Positions 17,716 to 26,923 of a stretch of DNA of 64,000 nt are shown here, piece by piece. This DNA is from Bradyrhizobium lupini (GTDB taxonomy: Bacteria > Pseudomonadota > Alphaproteobacteria > Rhizobiales > Xanthobacteraceae), in contig NZ_CP162553.1 in assembly GCF_040939785.1 (NCBI RefSeq), forward strand, positions 124,001-188,000, in the 5' to 3' direction. Below the pieces are notes generated by a model, which saw only the letters and a list, made by a program, of their open reading frames with translations, had not been told where the DNA came from and ran no database searches. The position numbers and the translations under genes are program-made. How positions within the stretch are numbered: the stretch's first letter is position 1; each line of letters begins with the position of its first letter.

Positions 17716-18721
17716 ATGTTGCGAGCGGATCTGGATCACTGCGAGTGGGTGCCGGATGATTTGAAGACCGGCGAGATGGTCTTCATTCCCGGCGGAACCT
17801 TTCGCATGGGATCCGACCATCATTATCCCGAGGAAGCGCCGAGCCATCGCGTCGCTGTCGACGGCTTCTGCATTGACCGCACGCCCGTGACCAACCGGCA
17901 GTTCAAGCAGTTCGTCACCGCAACCGGCCATGTCACCGAGGCGCAGATCGTTCCCGATCCGAAGGACTATCCGGGCGCGCTGGCAGAGATGCTCTACGCG
18001 GGATCGCGGGTGTTCTCACCGCTGCCGCGCATCACCGATCTCACCGACTGGAGCCAGTGGTGGACTTTCCTGCGCGGCGCCAACTGGCGCCATCCGCATG
18101 GTCCCGGCAGCAACATCAAGGACCTCGACGACCATCCTGTCGTTCACGTCTCCTTTAGCGATGCGGCAGCCTATGCCCACTGGGCCGGCAAGGACTTGCC
18201 GACGGAGGCGGAATGGGAATTTGCGGCGCACGGCGGCTTCGAGGCGGAGGAATACGCCTGGGGCGATGCGCTGATGCCAGGCGGCAAGCACATGGCCAAT
18301 ATCTGGCAGGGCAACTTCCCCGTCCAGAATCTCGGCGAGGATGGGTACGAGCGTACCTCGCCGGTCATGGCCTTCCCGCGGAACGGTTACGGTCTCTACG
18401 ACATGATCGGCAATGTCTGGGAGTGGACCTCCGACTGGTGGGCGCTCAAAACACGTCGCCGACGCTGCCAAACCTTGCTGCATCCCCAAAAATCCCCGCG
18501 GCGGCGGTGAGCACACAAGCTACGACCCTCGCCTCCCCGACATCCAGATTCCGCGCAAGGTCCTCAAGGGCGGCTCGCACCTCTGCGCGCCAAACTATTG
18601 CCGCCGATATCGTCCGGCCGCGCGGCACGCCGAGCCGATCGCCAGCCATGTCGGGTTCCGCTGCGTGGTGCGAATGCCGTCTATAACCGAACGCCGAAAC
18701 GAAGGACGTGCTGCAATCTAG
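17716..18721 (+). pseudogene. Formylglycine-generating-enzyme (SUMF1/FGE)-like protein, frameshifted
   Basis: The FGE-sulfatase fold is clear: GEMVFIPGGTFRMGSDHHYPEE, ALAEMLYAGSRVF, DLPTEAEWEFAAHGG and [11 protein letters not shown]. The frame that opens at 17716 then drifts into a short nonsense tail ending at 18510. The correct continuation is one frame over ([11 protein letters not shown]...) and runs to 18721. Three A instead of the four at 18448-18451 would restore it, giving 334 aa. The shifted part carries the catalytic cysteine pair CAPNYC (codons 18584 and 18599), so the product as read would lack its active site. True FGEs oxidise a sulfatase cysteine; no sulfatase is in this window. 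Confidence 0.85.
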
Positions 18722-18949
18722 CGAGCGCCGCTGGTGAGAGGCTGGCGCCAGCGGTGCGCTCCGCGCGTCGGACTGTTTCGATATGCAACTTTCGGCGATC
18801 GATAAACATCTTCAGCATTTTTGGACAAGGCAGGCCGGTTACAGGCAAGAGCCTGCCCCATTTCCCCGGTAAGAGTCCTCATCGCATCGCGACGCGCGCT
18901 CCGTCGACCCTGAAACGCTCGCGCCCGCAACGTGCCGAGGAGATAGGCC

Positions 18950-19692
18950 ATGAAGATCGTCGTGATCGGCGGGACCGGATTGATTGGATCCAAGCTGGTG
19001 GCGAAGCTCAAGCAGCAAGGCCACGACGCGGTCGCGGCTTCGCCGAAGTCGGGCGTGAACGCGGTGACCGGGGAAGGTCTCGCAGCAGTGCTGGCGGGGA
19101 CCGATGTCGTCGTCGACGTTGCCAACGCGCCGTCCTGGGAGCCTGCCGCCGTGCTCGAATTCTTCCACCGTTCGAGCAAGATCTCGTCGCGGCCGAGGCC
19201 GCAGCGGCGGTGAAGCATCATGTGGCGCTCTCGATCGTCGGAACCGAGCGCTCGCCCGATAACTCCTATTTTCGCGCCAAGCTGGCGCAGGAGACTATCA
19301 TCAAGTCTTCGCCGGTCCCCTACTCGATCGTCCGCGCCACCCAGTTCTTCGAATTCCTCAGCGCCATTGCCGAGATGGGTGCGGCCGAGGGTGGGATCGT
19401 TGTTCCCTCGGCATTGTTTCAGCCCATCGCGGCCGAGGACGTGGCCGATCGCCTCGCAGAAGTCGCGATTAGCCCGCCGCTTAACGGCACGATCGATATC
19501 GCAGGACCTGAGAAGGCGCCCTTTAATGAATTCATCGCACGCCGCCTGAAGGCGTCCGGCGACCCCCGACCGGTGGTGGGAGACCCAAAGGCGCCGTACT
19601 ACGGCGCTCCCATCGACGACACATCGCTGAACCCTCTTGGCGAGGCGCGGCTTGGCAGGACGCCGCTCGCAACATGGCTCGCGAGACTTTGA
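18950..19692 (+). pseudogene. NmrA-like NAD(P)-binding protein, frameshifted
   Basis: The N-terminal Rossmann motif MKIVVIGGTGLIGSKLVAKL and the continuation AASPKSGVNAVTGEGL are those of atypical SDR/NmrA proteins. The frame ends at 19213 with an unrelated basic tail after EFFHRSSK. The homologous text resumes one frame over as LVAAEAAAAVKHHVALSIVG and continues to LATWLARL at 19692. A second A next to 19181 would restore the frame and give 247 aa. The gene lies directly upstream of a secreted cupin with only 10 bases between them, so the two are probably co-transcribed. Confidence 0.8.
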
Positions 19693-19702
19693 GGAGACCC
19701 CC

Positions 19703-20119
19703 ATGCGCAGATTGCTGATCGCAACCGCTGTTTATGCCGCATCATTCCTGACAGCCCATGCCGCCGAGACGGCGACGCCCACGGCCAAGGTGACGGTCGT
19801 GTTCGACCAGGCGCTGCCCAATGTCCCGGGCAAGAGCATGAAGGGCGTGCTGGTCGAGTATGGTCCCGGAGGCTCCTCGCCGGCCCACATCCACGCGCCC
19901 TCGGCTTTCATCTACGCCACCGTCCTGGAAGGAGCGATCCGCAGTCAGGTCAATGACGGCCCGGTCAAGGTCTTTCACAAGGGCGAGAACTTCTCCGAAA
20001 AGCCCGGCGACCGCCATGCCGTCAGCGCCAATGCCAGCGAGACCGAACCCGCAAAATTGCTGGCCGTCTTCGTGGTGGATACGGCCGACAAGGAGCTGAC
20101 TATGCCGATCCCGAAATAG
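19703..20119 (+). CDS. Secreted cupin-domain protein
   Basis: A signal peptide (RRLLIATAVYAASFLTAHAA) precedes one cupin domain with the first metal motif GPGGSSPAHIHAPSAFIYATVLEG and the second around FSEKPGDRHAVSAN. The ATG at 19703 follows GAGGAG. The protein is 138 aa. It is a paralogue of the membrane-anchored cupin at 7532-8029: both have ALPNVPGK, YGPGG, IRSQ and SANAS.TEPA. It probably acts in the periplasm; substrate unknown. Confidence 0.8.
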   Translation: MRRLLIATAVYAASFLTAHAAETATPTAKVTVVFDQALPNVPGKSMKGVLVEYGPGGSSPAHIHAPSAFIYATVLEGAIRSQVNDGPVKVFHKGENFSEKPGDRHAVSANASETEPAKLLAVFVVDTADKELTMPIPK

Positions 20120-20161
20120 CGCACAATCGGCGAGCGGCATTGCCACCTCGAGGCGTTGATT

Positions 20162-21160
20162 TCATCCGGGGCTGCCTACGAATGCCACCGGCGTGCCTTT
20201 CGAGACACGCCCGGCGACGCGCTCGGCATCCCAATTGGTCAGACGCACGCAGCCGTGAGATTCCGCCTTGGAAATCTTCTCCGGCGAGGGCGTGCCGTGA
20301 ATGCCGTAGCCCTCGGCAGACAGGTTGATCCAGACCGTGCCGACCGGATTGTTCGGGCCGGGCTTGATGGTGAAGGGCTTGCGGGAATGGACGCCCTTGA
20401 AGCGATAAGCGGGATTGTAGCGATAGTACGGATTTCGGCTGACTTCCGTGACCTTGAGCGTGCCTGAGGGCGACGGCTTCTCCTCGCTGCCGACCGTCGC
20501 GGGATAAAATCCGATCAGCGCATTCGTTTTGTCGAACAGTTTTACGGTCTGCCTGACCTTGTCGACCTCGATCCTCTCGGCCTTGGTGGGGATGCCCTCG
20601 CCTGCGCCTGATGTGTCCACCACGACGATGGTGTCGCCGGCGCGATCGAAATGGCGCCCGGAGTTGAGCGCGGCCAGGAGCTGCTCGCTCATGTGAAATT
20701 TCTCGGCCAGGGCCTCGCGCGCACTGGTGAAGCCGAGCTTTGTAAGCTCCTTCATGTCCTCCATCTTCGACGGCAGCTTTTTCAGGAAAGGACCCGCCAC
20801 GTCCTGCTCGGTGATGGCATAGGTCATCGTCACCGGCCGGTCGTCCGCCCGTAACGCGGTCCAGACATCGTCCGTCACGGCGTCCGAAACCGGCAGCTGC
20901 CGTGCTTCGGCATAGGCCCGCAACGCCTTTTTGGCGTTCTCGCCGAATCTGCCGTCGATCGCGCCGGGCGAGAAGTGCGCGCGGTCCAGCAGGACCTGCA
21001 ACCGGACCCCCGCCGCGGTCGGCTTATCGTTCGACAGGGTTTTCTTCGACGGCTCGGCGACGTTGATGGCAGCGGCGTCGATCTCCGCGGCGAACGCCGG
21101 CGGCGCAGCCAGAGCGAAGACCAGAAAGATGCAAATCTGCCCCGCTTTTCCGAGCGACAT
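20162..21160 (-). CDS. L,D-transpeptidase (YkuD) with peptidoglycan-binding domain
   Basis: The protein forms 3-3 cross-links or anchors proteins to peptidoglycan. A signal peptide (ICIFLVFALAAPPAFAA) is followed by a PG-binding-type helical domain (VRLQVLLDRAHFSPGAIDGRFG) around residues 50-110. The catalytic YkuD domain covers roughly residues 190-330, with the active-site motif HGTPSPEKISKAESHGCVRL containing the cysteine nucleophile. At 332 aa it has usual length. It is downstream of the glycosyltransferase with a gap of 12 bases, so they are probably co-transcribed. Confidence 0.92.
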   Translation of the reverse strand: MSLGKAGQICIFLVFALAAPPAFAAEIDAAAINVAEPSKKTLSNDKPTAAGVRLQVLLDRAHFSPGAIDGRFGENAKKALRAYAEARQLPVSDAVTDDVWTALRADDRPVTMTYAITEQDVAGPFLKKLPSKMEDMKELTKLGFTSAREALAEKFHMSEQLLAALNSGRHFDRAGDTIVVVDTSGAGEGIPTKAERIEVDKVRQTVKLFDKTNALIGFYPATVGSEEKPSPSGTLKVTEVSRNPYYRYNPAYRFKGVHSRKPFTIKPGPNNPVGTVWINLSAEGYGIHGTPSPEKISKAESHGCVRLTNWDAERVAGRVSKGTPVAFVGSPG

Positions 21161-21172
21161 CGCCGGGTCCTT

Positions 21173-22234
21173 TCACGTTTCCGACGGTTCAGTGATCAAC
21201 TCCCGAGCCGCGGCGCTAGCGAGCTTGCGGTATTGGTGTTCGTACTGCCTCGCCATTCGGCTCGCAGAGAAGCGCTCCTCGAAGCGGGCGCGCACCTTCC
21301 TTCGATCCAGTTTTCCCAGTTCGCCGATCGCCTTGACGGCCTGCTCCTCGTTCTCGACGATGAAGCCGGTCAATCCATGCTCGACGACTTCGGGGACGGA
21401 GCCGGAGCGATAGGCGATCACGGGCGTTCCGCATGCCATCGCTTCGATCATGACCAGCCCAAACGGCTCCGGCCAATCGATCGGAAACAGCAGAGCAGCG
21501 GCTTCGGCAAGGAAGGGCTGTTTCTTTGCGTCATCGACTTCACCAACAAGCCGGATATCCTTGCCGTCGACGTTCGGCTCGATGTGGTTCCTGAAGTAGG
21601 CCGTCTCGGCGCGCGGGACCTTCGCGGCGATATGGAGGGGCATCTGGACTGCGCGCGCGATACGGATCGCGTCCTGCGGACCCTTGTCTGCGGTGAGCCG
21701 CCCGAGAAACGCCAAATAGGACCCCTGTTCGTAGGACGGCCGAAACAGATCGGGCGGCAGCCCGTGCTGGATGGTTCCGATCCATTTCGCATCCGGAAGC
21801 GGCAGCCGCTGATGATCGGAAATCGACACGAAACATGCTTCAGGGAAGTGCCTGACGACGTCGGGTAGTCCGGGCAAGTCGAGGCGGCCGTGCATGGTCG
21901 TGAGGAACGGCACGCCGAGACGACTGAGCAACGGCAGGGACAGCCAGTCGACATGCGCGTGGATTACGTCGAATTCTTTCGCACGCCTTGCGATTGCCTC
22001 CATCAGCATCGCGCTTGCGGCGGTCGGGTCCGCCCCCTTTTGTCCGAGCCGCAGCGCGCGGGGCCAGACAGGATGAAGCGCACCATTCGTCCTGGAATCG
22101 CCGCTCGCAAACAGCGTGACTTCGTGGCCGAGCTCGACCAGCCCATCCACCAGCCAGGCCACCACCCGCTCGGTGCCCCCGTAGAGCTTCGGAGGGACGC
22201 TTTCGGCCAGGGGAGCAAGCTGGGCGATGCGCAT
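21173..22234 (-). CDS. Family 4 glycosyltransferase (GT-B fold)
   Basis: The N-terminus MRIAQLAPLAESVPPKLYGGTERVV and the C-terminal donor-binding motif EPFGLVMIEAMACGTPVIAYRSGSVPEVV (EX7E type) identify a GT4 retaining glycosyltransferase. It is 353 aa, with no membrane segment, so it is a cytoplasmic or peripheral enzyme. The sugar donor and acceptor are not predictable. It sits between two small genes upstream and an L,D-transpeptidase downstream on the same strand, consistent with an envelope role. Confidence 0.88.
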   Translation of the reverse strand: MRIAQLAPLAESVPPKLYGGTERVVAWLVDGLVELGHEVTLFASGDSRTNGALHPVWPRALRLGQKGADPTAASAMLMEAIARRAKEFDVIHAHVDWLSLPLLSRLGVPFLTTMHGRLDLPGLPDVVRHFPEACFVSISDHQRLPLPDAKWIGTIQHGLPPDLFRPSYEQGSYLAFLGRLTADKGPQDAIRIARAVQMPLHIAAKVPRAETAYFRNHIEPNVDGKDIRLVGEVDDAKKQPFLAEAAALLFPIDWPEPFGLVMIEAMACGTPVIAYRSGSVPEVVEHGLTGFIVENEEQAVKAIGELGKLDRRKVRARFEERFSASRMARQYEHQYRKLASAAARELITEPSET

Positions 22235-22247
22235 GGCAGGCTACCCG

Positions 22248-22376
22248 TCAAGCCGCCGCACGCACGATCAGCACGATCGCGGCGGACAGAAGGTTCGAAA
22301 TCGCGAGCAGCGTCCAATTCGGCCTGGCACTTGCGGCCGCGACCCGGCAGACGAGCCCTTCCACGAGCCTTAACAT
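22248..22376 (-). CDS. Possible 42-aa small membrane protein
   Basis: ATG at 22376 overlaps the end of the upstream small gene as ATGTTAA (7 bases). The 42-residue peptide ends in a hydrophobic helix (NWTLLAISNLLSAAIVLIV) and RAAA, and stops 13 bases before the glycosyltransferase start. Coupled start-stop overlap and a membrane helix make it plausible, but there is no independent support. Confidence 0.35.
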   Translation of the reverse strand: MLRLVEGLVCRVAAASARPNWTLLAISNLLSAAIVLIVRAAA

Positions 22377-22579
22377 TCGTCCTCGGGAAGCCGATCGAGG
22401 TAGGCAATCCCGAATCCCGTGAGTTCTTCGGCATCGCTCCCGCGCGCTTCCCATCTCCCTTGCAGATGACGCTCGAGCAGGCAGCGACGGCAATCTGCGG
22501 CATCGACGTGGCGATGCCGGGCGCGGTAAACGGACCAAGCAATATCCACCGCCGTTCGCAGCGGGTCGTCGTCTACCAT
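22370..22579 (-). CDS. Small hypothetical protein (69 aa)
   Basis: The frame from ATG 22579 (with GGAG upstream) encodes a hydrophilic, helical-looking protein, MVDDDPLRTAVDIAWSVYRA at the start and LTGFGIAYLDRLPEDEC at the end. It holds a CRRC pair at residues 30-33 (AADCRRCLLERHL) and no signal. I do not recognise it. It is the first gene of a likely unit with the 42-aa frame, the glycosyltransferase and the L,D-transpeptidase. Confidence 0.5.
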   Translation of the reverse strand: MVDDDPLRTAVDIAWSVYRARHRHVDAADCRRCLLERHLQGRWEARGSDAEELTGFGIAYLDRLPEDEC

Positions 22580-22707
22580 GTTCCAACTCCGAGATGGAGA
22601 CGTTCATGGGACAGCAACTCGTTACGACGGCGGAAGTTTCCACTTTTTCCCGGAGGCCCGAAGCTGCGCACGGCCACCGCGGGCACAAGCAGGCGCCCTC
22701 GGAGAAA

Positions 22708-23712
22708 TCAGGCGACGCGACGAGCCGCCATCTCTCCGGCTAGCAGCAGCGCGGCGCGGCTGGCCCCGATTGATGCAATGCCCTGCCCGGCAATGTCGTA
22801 CGCGGTGCCGTGCGCGGGCGTGCAGATCGGGAACGGGAAGCCGCCAAGCAAAGTCACGCCACGATCAAAACCCATCAGCTTCATCGCGATCTGGCCCTGG
22901 TCGTGATACATCGTCAGCACCGCATCGAAGGCGCCGCCCTTGGCGCGCAGGAATACGGTGTCAGCGGGAAACGGCCCTTCCGCGGCAATACCATCGCGCC
23001 GGCCGGCGGCGACCACGGGCGCAATGATGTCGATCTCCTCGCGGCCGAAATTGCCGCCGTCACCGGCGTGCGGATTGAGCCCGGCCACCGCGATGCGCGG
23101 CCGCGCAAAGCCGGCGTTGCGCATGCAGGCATCGGTCAGCTTCAGCGCGCGATGGATGCGTTCGCCGGACAGTCGCGCGGCGACGTCCTTGAGCGGGATG
23201 TGGGACGTCACGCGGGCGTTCCACAGCCGGTCCAGCACATTGAACTCGCTTGCGGGGGTTTTGAGTCCGACCACTTCGGCGGAGAATGCGATCTCGTCGT
23301 CATACTCTGCGCGGGCCAGCCGCATCGCCTGCTTGTTGAACGGCGTAAAGCAGACGGCATCGACCCGGCCGTCGCGGCCGAGCTCGAGCGCATGCTTGTA
23401 GTTGGCAAGCGCGAACCTGCCGCCGGCAAGGCTCGCGATCCCCTGCTGGATGTCGCCGGGATCGGGATGGCCGAGATCGACGAACAGAGTCTCGCCCTCC
23501 GCCGCGCGCAGATCGGCTCCCTGCTCCACTGTTGTCAGCTCCGGCTCGACGCCGGCAACGCGCGCGCCCGCGTCGAAGATGCGGCGGTCGCCGATCACGA
23601 CAATCTGGCTGCTGGCGCGGATATCGTCCTGCACCACGAGCTTTGCGGTCAATTCCGGGCTGATGCCGGCGGGATCTCCCATTGCCAATGCAATGAGCGG
23701 CTTTGCGGTCAT
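22708..23712 (-). CDS. pdxA: PdxA-like 4-phospho-hydroxy-acid dehydrogenase
   Basis: The family oxidises and decarboxylates 4-phosphohydroxy-threonine in vitamin B6 synthesis, and in paralogues other 4-phosphorylated hydroxy acids. MGDPAGISPEL at the N-terminus, TSHIPLKDV, GLNPHAGDGG and YHDQGQIAMK (metal-site histidines) are present, and 334 aa is normal. ATG 23712 overlaps the TctA stop by ATGA, so it is the last gene of the tctABC operon. That context, and the absence of other B6 genes, suggests a catabolic PdxA2-type role rather than pyridoxine synthesis. The symbol is by family only. Confidence 0.8.
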   Translation of the reverse strand: MTAKPLIALAMGDPAGISPELTAKLVVQDDIRASSQIVVIGDRRIFDAGARVAGVEPELTTVEQGADLRAAEGETLFVDLGHPDPGDIQQGIASLAGGRFALANYKHALELGRDGRVDAVCFTPFNKQAMRLARAEYDDEIAFSAEVVGLKTPASEFNVLDRLWNARVTSHIPLKDVAARLSGERIHRALKLTDACMRNAGFARPRIAVAGLNPHAGDGGNFGREEIDIIAPVVAAGRRDGIAAEGPFPADTVFLRAKGGAFDAVLTMYHDQGQIAMKLMGFDRGVTLLGGFPFPICTPAHGTAYDIAGQGIASIGASRAALLLAGEMAARRVA

Positions 23713-25283
23713 ATGATCACTTTCTCCCGAGCGGTCTCTTGAGCTCTCTCTTGCGTTCTCTCTTGGGCTGTCGTCTCGTCGGTGGACGGCGCAGGCTTGC
23801 GCAGCAGGCGCGCAAGCTGCAGCACGAGCGGAAGCAGCAAAAGTGCGATGCCGGCCACGATCAGGCATGTCACCAGCTTGTTGGCGAAGAAGATCCCGAG
23901 CGATCCCTTGGACATCAGCATCGACTGCCGGAACGCGTCCTCGGCCTTATCCCCGATGACGATCGCGAGCACGAGCGGCGCCAGCGGATAGAACAGCTTC
24001 TTGAAGAGATAGCCGACGATGCCGAAGCCGAGCATCATGACGACATCCAGATAGGAGTTCGATACCGAATAGGCGCCGACGACGCAGATGATCACGATCA
24101 GCGGCGCGATGATCACGAAGGGAATCCGCATCAGGGCCGCGAAGACCGGAACGGTCAGCAGCACGAGTGCGACGGCGACGATGTTGCCGACATACATCGA
24201 GGCAATCAGGCCCCAGACAAAGTCCTTCTGGTCGACGAACAGCATCGGCCCGGGATTGAGGCCCCAGATCATCAGCCCGCCCATCATGACGGCCGCAGTG
24301 GCCGAGCCGGGAATGCCGAGCGAGAGCATGGGCAGAAGCGCGCTAGTGCCAGCCGCATGATCGGCCGTCTCCGGCGAGATGATGCCTTCAAGCTCCCCGG
24401 TGCCGAAATATCGGCCACGGCGCGAGAAGCGCCGGGCGATGCCGTAGCTCATGAACGACGCCGCAGTCGGGCCACCGGGCGTGATCCCCATCCAGCATCC
24501 GATCGCCGCGCTGCGCAACAGCGCAACGCTATGCCGCGGCAGGCGACCGATCGCGCGAAACACCTCGCGCCACTCTATCTTCGACGAGACCGCGCGGGCA
24601 TGAAACTCCTCTTCGACGGCCACGAGCAGCTCGCCTATGCCGAACAGGCCCATCACCGCGACGACGAAGTTGACGCCCTTGACCAGCTCGTCGACGCCCA
24701 TGGTGAGGCGCACGCTGCCGGAGACGGTGTCGATGCCGATGGCGGCGATGGCAAAGCCGATCGCCAGCGCGACGACAGTCTTGATCGGAGCAGCCCCGCC
24801 CATGCCGACGAAGCTGGCGAAGGCAAGAAAATAGACCGCAAAATATTCCGCCGGCCCGAAGGCGAGTGCGACTTGCGCCACCCATGATGCGAGGAAGGTG
24901 ATCAGGATGACGCCGATCAGCGCGCCGAATGCCGCCGAGCCGAAGGCGGTGGCGAGCGCCGTCGTCGGCCGTCCATCGCGCGCCATCGGGTAGCCGTCGA
25001 AGGTGGTGGCGACAGACGACGGCTCGCCCGGGATGTTGAACAGGATCGAGGTCACGGATCCCCCGAACAACGCGCCCCAATACATGCTGGAGAGCAGGAT
25101 GATGGCAGAGACCGGCTGCATGCCGAAGGTCAGCGGCAGCAGCAGCGACACCCCGTTCGGAGCACCCAGCCCAGGCAGCACGCCGACGAGAATGCCGAGC
25201 AGCACGCCGATCACCATCAGCGCCAGATGCGGCAGCGTGATCGCGATGCTGAAGCCGTGAAGGAGTTCTCCGAGATTGTCCAT
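23709..25283 (-). CDS. tctA: Tripartite tricarboxylate transporter permease TctA
   Basis: This large polytopic membrane subunit (524 aa) has about a dozen hydrophobic segments. Its N-terminal LLGILVGVLPGLGAPNGVSLLLPLTF and WMGITPGGPTAASFMSY are the two conserved TctA substrate-site repeats. Together with TctB and TctC it imports carboxylates against a sodium gradient. It lies 11 bases after tctB and overlaps pdxA by 4 bases. An Arg/Glu/Thr-rich repeat tail (TTAQERTQERAQETAREK) follows the last helix and is unusual. Confidence 0.92.
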   Translation of the reverse strand: MDNLGELLHGFSIAITLPHLALMVIGVLLGILVGVLPGLGAPNGVSLLLPLTFGMQPVSAIILLSSMYWGALFGGSVTSILFNIPGEPSSVATTFDGYPMARDGRPTTALATAFGSAAFGALIGVILITFLASWVAQVALAFGPAEYFAVYFLAFASFVGMGGAAPIKTVVALAIGFAIAAIGIDTVSGSVRLTMGVDELVKGVNFVVAVMGLFGIGELLVAVEEEFHARAVSSKIEWREVFRAIGRLPRHSVALLRSAAIGCWMGITPGGPTAASFMSYGIARRFSRRGRYFGTGELEGIISPETADHAAGTSALLPMLSLGIPGSATAAVMMGGLMIWGLNPGPMLFVDQKDFVWGLIASMYVGNIVAVALVLLTVPVFAALMRIPFVIIAPLIVIICVVGAYSVSNSYLDVVMMLGFGIVGYLFKKLFYPLAPLVLAIVIGDKAEDAFRQSMLMSKGSLGIFFANKLVTCLIVAGIALLLLPLVLQLARLLRKPAPSTDETTAQERTQERAQETAREKVII

Positions 25284-25294
25284 CGGCCTCTCCC

Positions 25295-25777
25295 TCAGAA
25301 GCCGAACGCCGCGGCGAGCGCGCCGTGCGGCAAGCTCACCTGGAACATGCGCTCGAACACGACGTAGAGCGCAAGCGCTGTCGCCGCCGCCATGCCAAGC
25401 GCGCGCGGCACGGATTGTTGTCGGGGGATCGCCAGCACCGCGAAGATGTACAGGGCCGAGGCGACGTACATCCCGGCCAACGGGATCGCAGCCACGAAAA
25501 TCGCGGCCGGCACGAACAGGCCGGCAAGCCGGCGCAGCTCGATCGATGTGATGGCAATTGGGACGCTGGCGAGCGTCGCGGCCGGCATGACACCTCGAAA
25601 CAGGTTGTAGAGGCTCCCGAGCACGATGATGATCCCGGTCAGGAACGGAAACGTCCCGGCGTCCACGCCCGCGCTCGACCAGCCGATGCCGTTATCGAGG
25701 CTGGAAATGACGACCGCCACACCGAAGCTTCCGGTGAGAACGGCTGTCGCAAGTTCGAGAGCGCGGCGCGATATCAT
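25295..25777 (-). CDS. tctB: Tripartite tricarboxylate transporter small membrane subunit TctB
   Basis: The 160-aa protein has four hydrophobic segments (for example FLTGIIIVLGSLYNLFRGV, LAGLFVPAAIFVAAIPLAGMYVASALYIF), the size and pattern of TctB. It is placed between tctC and tctA, the standard order. Sequence conservation in this subunit is low, so the identification leans on topology and position. Confidence 0.85.
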   Translation of the reverse strand: MISRRALELATAVLTGSFGVAVVISSLDNGIGWSSAGVDAGTFPFLTGIIIVLGSLYNLFRGVMPAATLASVPIAITSIELRRLAGLFVPAAIFVAAIPLAGMYVASALYIFAVLAIPRQQSVPRALGMAAATALALYVVFERMFQVSLPHGALAAAFGF

Positions 25778-25878
25778 CGAGGGCTCCGGTCAGGCCACGT
25801 ACAGTGTCCGATTATGGCGCACGTGTTTTCCCAGCGTTCGCTGTCGTTCCGGCGGAGGGGTTTGAGGCGTGCGCCGCC

Positions 25879-26871
25879 TCACTTGACCAACCAACCCTGC
25901 TCGCTCGCAACCAGCCTGACGCGCTCGAGATCCTCCTTGATGAACTTGTCGAACTCGGCACCGGTCAGGAACGTGTCGACCTGGGAGGTTTTCTCGATGT
26001 AGTCCTTCCAGTCCGGCGTCGCCTGCACCTTCTTCATCAGGTCAACATAGAACGCGGCCTGGTCCGGCGTGACCTTGCCGGGGAGCCACACTGTGCGCGG
26101 CTGCTCATACTGCTTGATGTCGAGGCCCTGCTCGACGCAGGTCGGAACATCACCCCAGCCTTCGGTCGCGGTGACCTTGGCGCCCTGCGGCAGCCGCTTC
26201 GGGCTGAAGACGCAAAGCGGGCGCTGGGTGGCGCCACGCCATTGCCCGAGACTCTCGCTGGGATTGTTGACGTGAGAGTCGAGGTGTCCGCCGGCGAGCT
26301 GCACGGCGGTCTCGGCGCCGCTCTTGAAGGGAATATAGGTCAGCTTGATGTGGCCGGCCTTCTCGATCATGCGGGTCAGCACCTCGTCGGTATCCTTTGA
26401 CTGCGCGCCGCCCATCTTGAACTCGCCTGATGCGGCCGCCTTCAGATAATCGCCCGCCGTCTTGTAGGGCGCGTCCTGCTTGACCCAGAGCAGGAACTCG
26501 TCCTGCGCCATCGCCGCGATCGGGGTGAGATCGGTGTAGTTGAAAGCGACCTTGGAGACGAGCGGCTGCTGCCAGGCATTCGACGTGCCGAAGATCACCT
26601 TGTAGGGATCGCCGGCGGACGCCTTGCCGTAGACATAGCCTTCCGCGCCGCTGCCGCCGCCCTTGTTGACGACGACGATCGGCTGCTCCACCAGCTTGTG
26701 CTTGGTGATGATGTTCTGCACGGCGCGCGCGAGATTGTCCGTGCCGCCGCCGGGCCCGGCGGTCGCCACGAACTCGATCGGCTTTTGCGGCTGCCAGGCC
26801 GGGAGCGCCGGCGTCGTGCCGGCGAGCACAATTGCGGCTGCGGAGAGCAGAAGTTTTGATGTCTGACCCAT
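25879..26871 (-). CDS. tctC: Tripartite tricarboxylate transporter substrate-binding protein TctC (Bug family)
   Basis: A signal peptide (KLLLSAAAIVLAGTTPALPA) leads into a Bug-type periplasmic binding protein. The conserved VATAGPGGGTDNLAR stretch and the substrate loop VNKGGGSGAEGYVYG are seen. From ATG 26871, with GGAGG upstream, the protein is 330 aa, typical for the family. It captures the carboxylate for TctAB. It lies 52 bases downstream of the CoA-transferase gene in the same operon. Confidence 0.9.
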   Translation of the reverse strand: MGQTSKLLLSAAAIVLAGTTPALPAWQPQKPIEFVATAGPGGGTDNLARAVQNIITKHKLVEQPIVVVNKGGGSGAEGYVYGKASAGDPYKVIFGTSNAWQQPLVSKVAFNYTDLTPIAAMAQDEFLLWVKQDAPYKTAGDYLKAAASGEFKMGGAQSKDTDEVLTRMIEKAGHIKLTYIPFKSGAETAVQLAGGHLDSHVNNPSESLGQWRGATQRPLCVFSPKRLPQGAKVTATEGWGDVPTCVEQGLDIKQYEQPRTVWLPGKVTPDQAAFYVDLMKKVQATPDWKDYIEKTSQVDTFLTGAEFDKFIKEDLERVRLVASEQGWLVK

Positions 26872-26923
26872 GATGTCCTCCAGCTTATTTTTGTCTCTTG
26901 TTCTTGTTGTTTTCGACGTCCGG

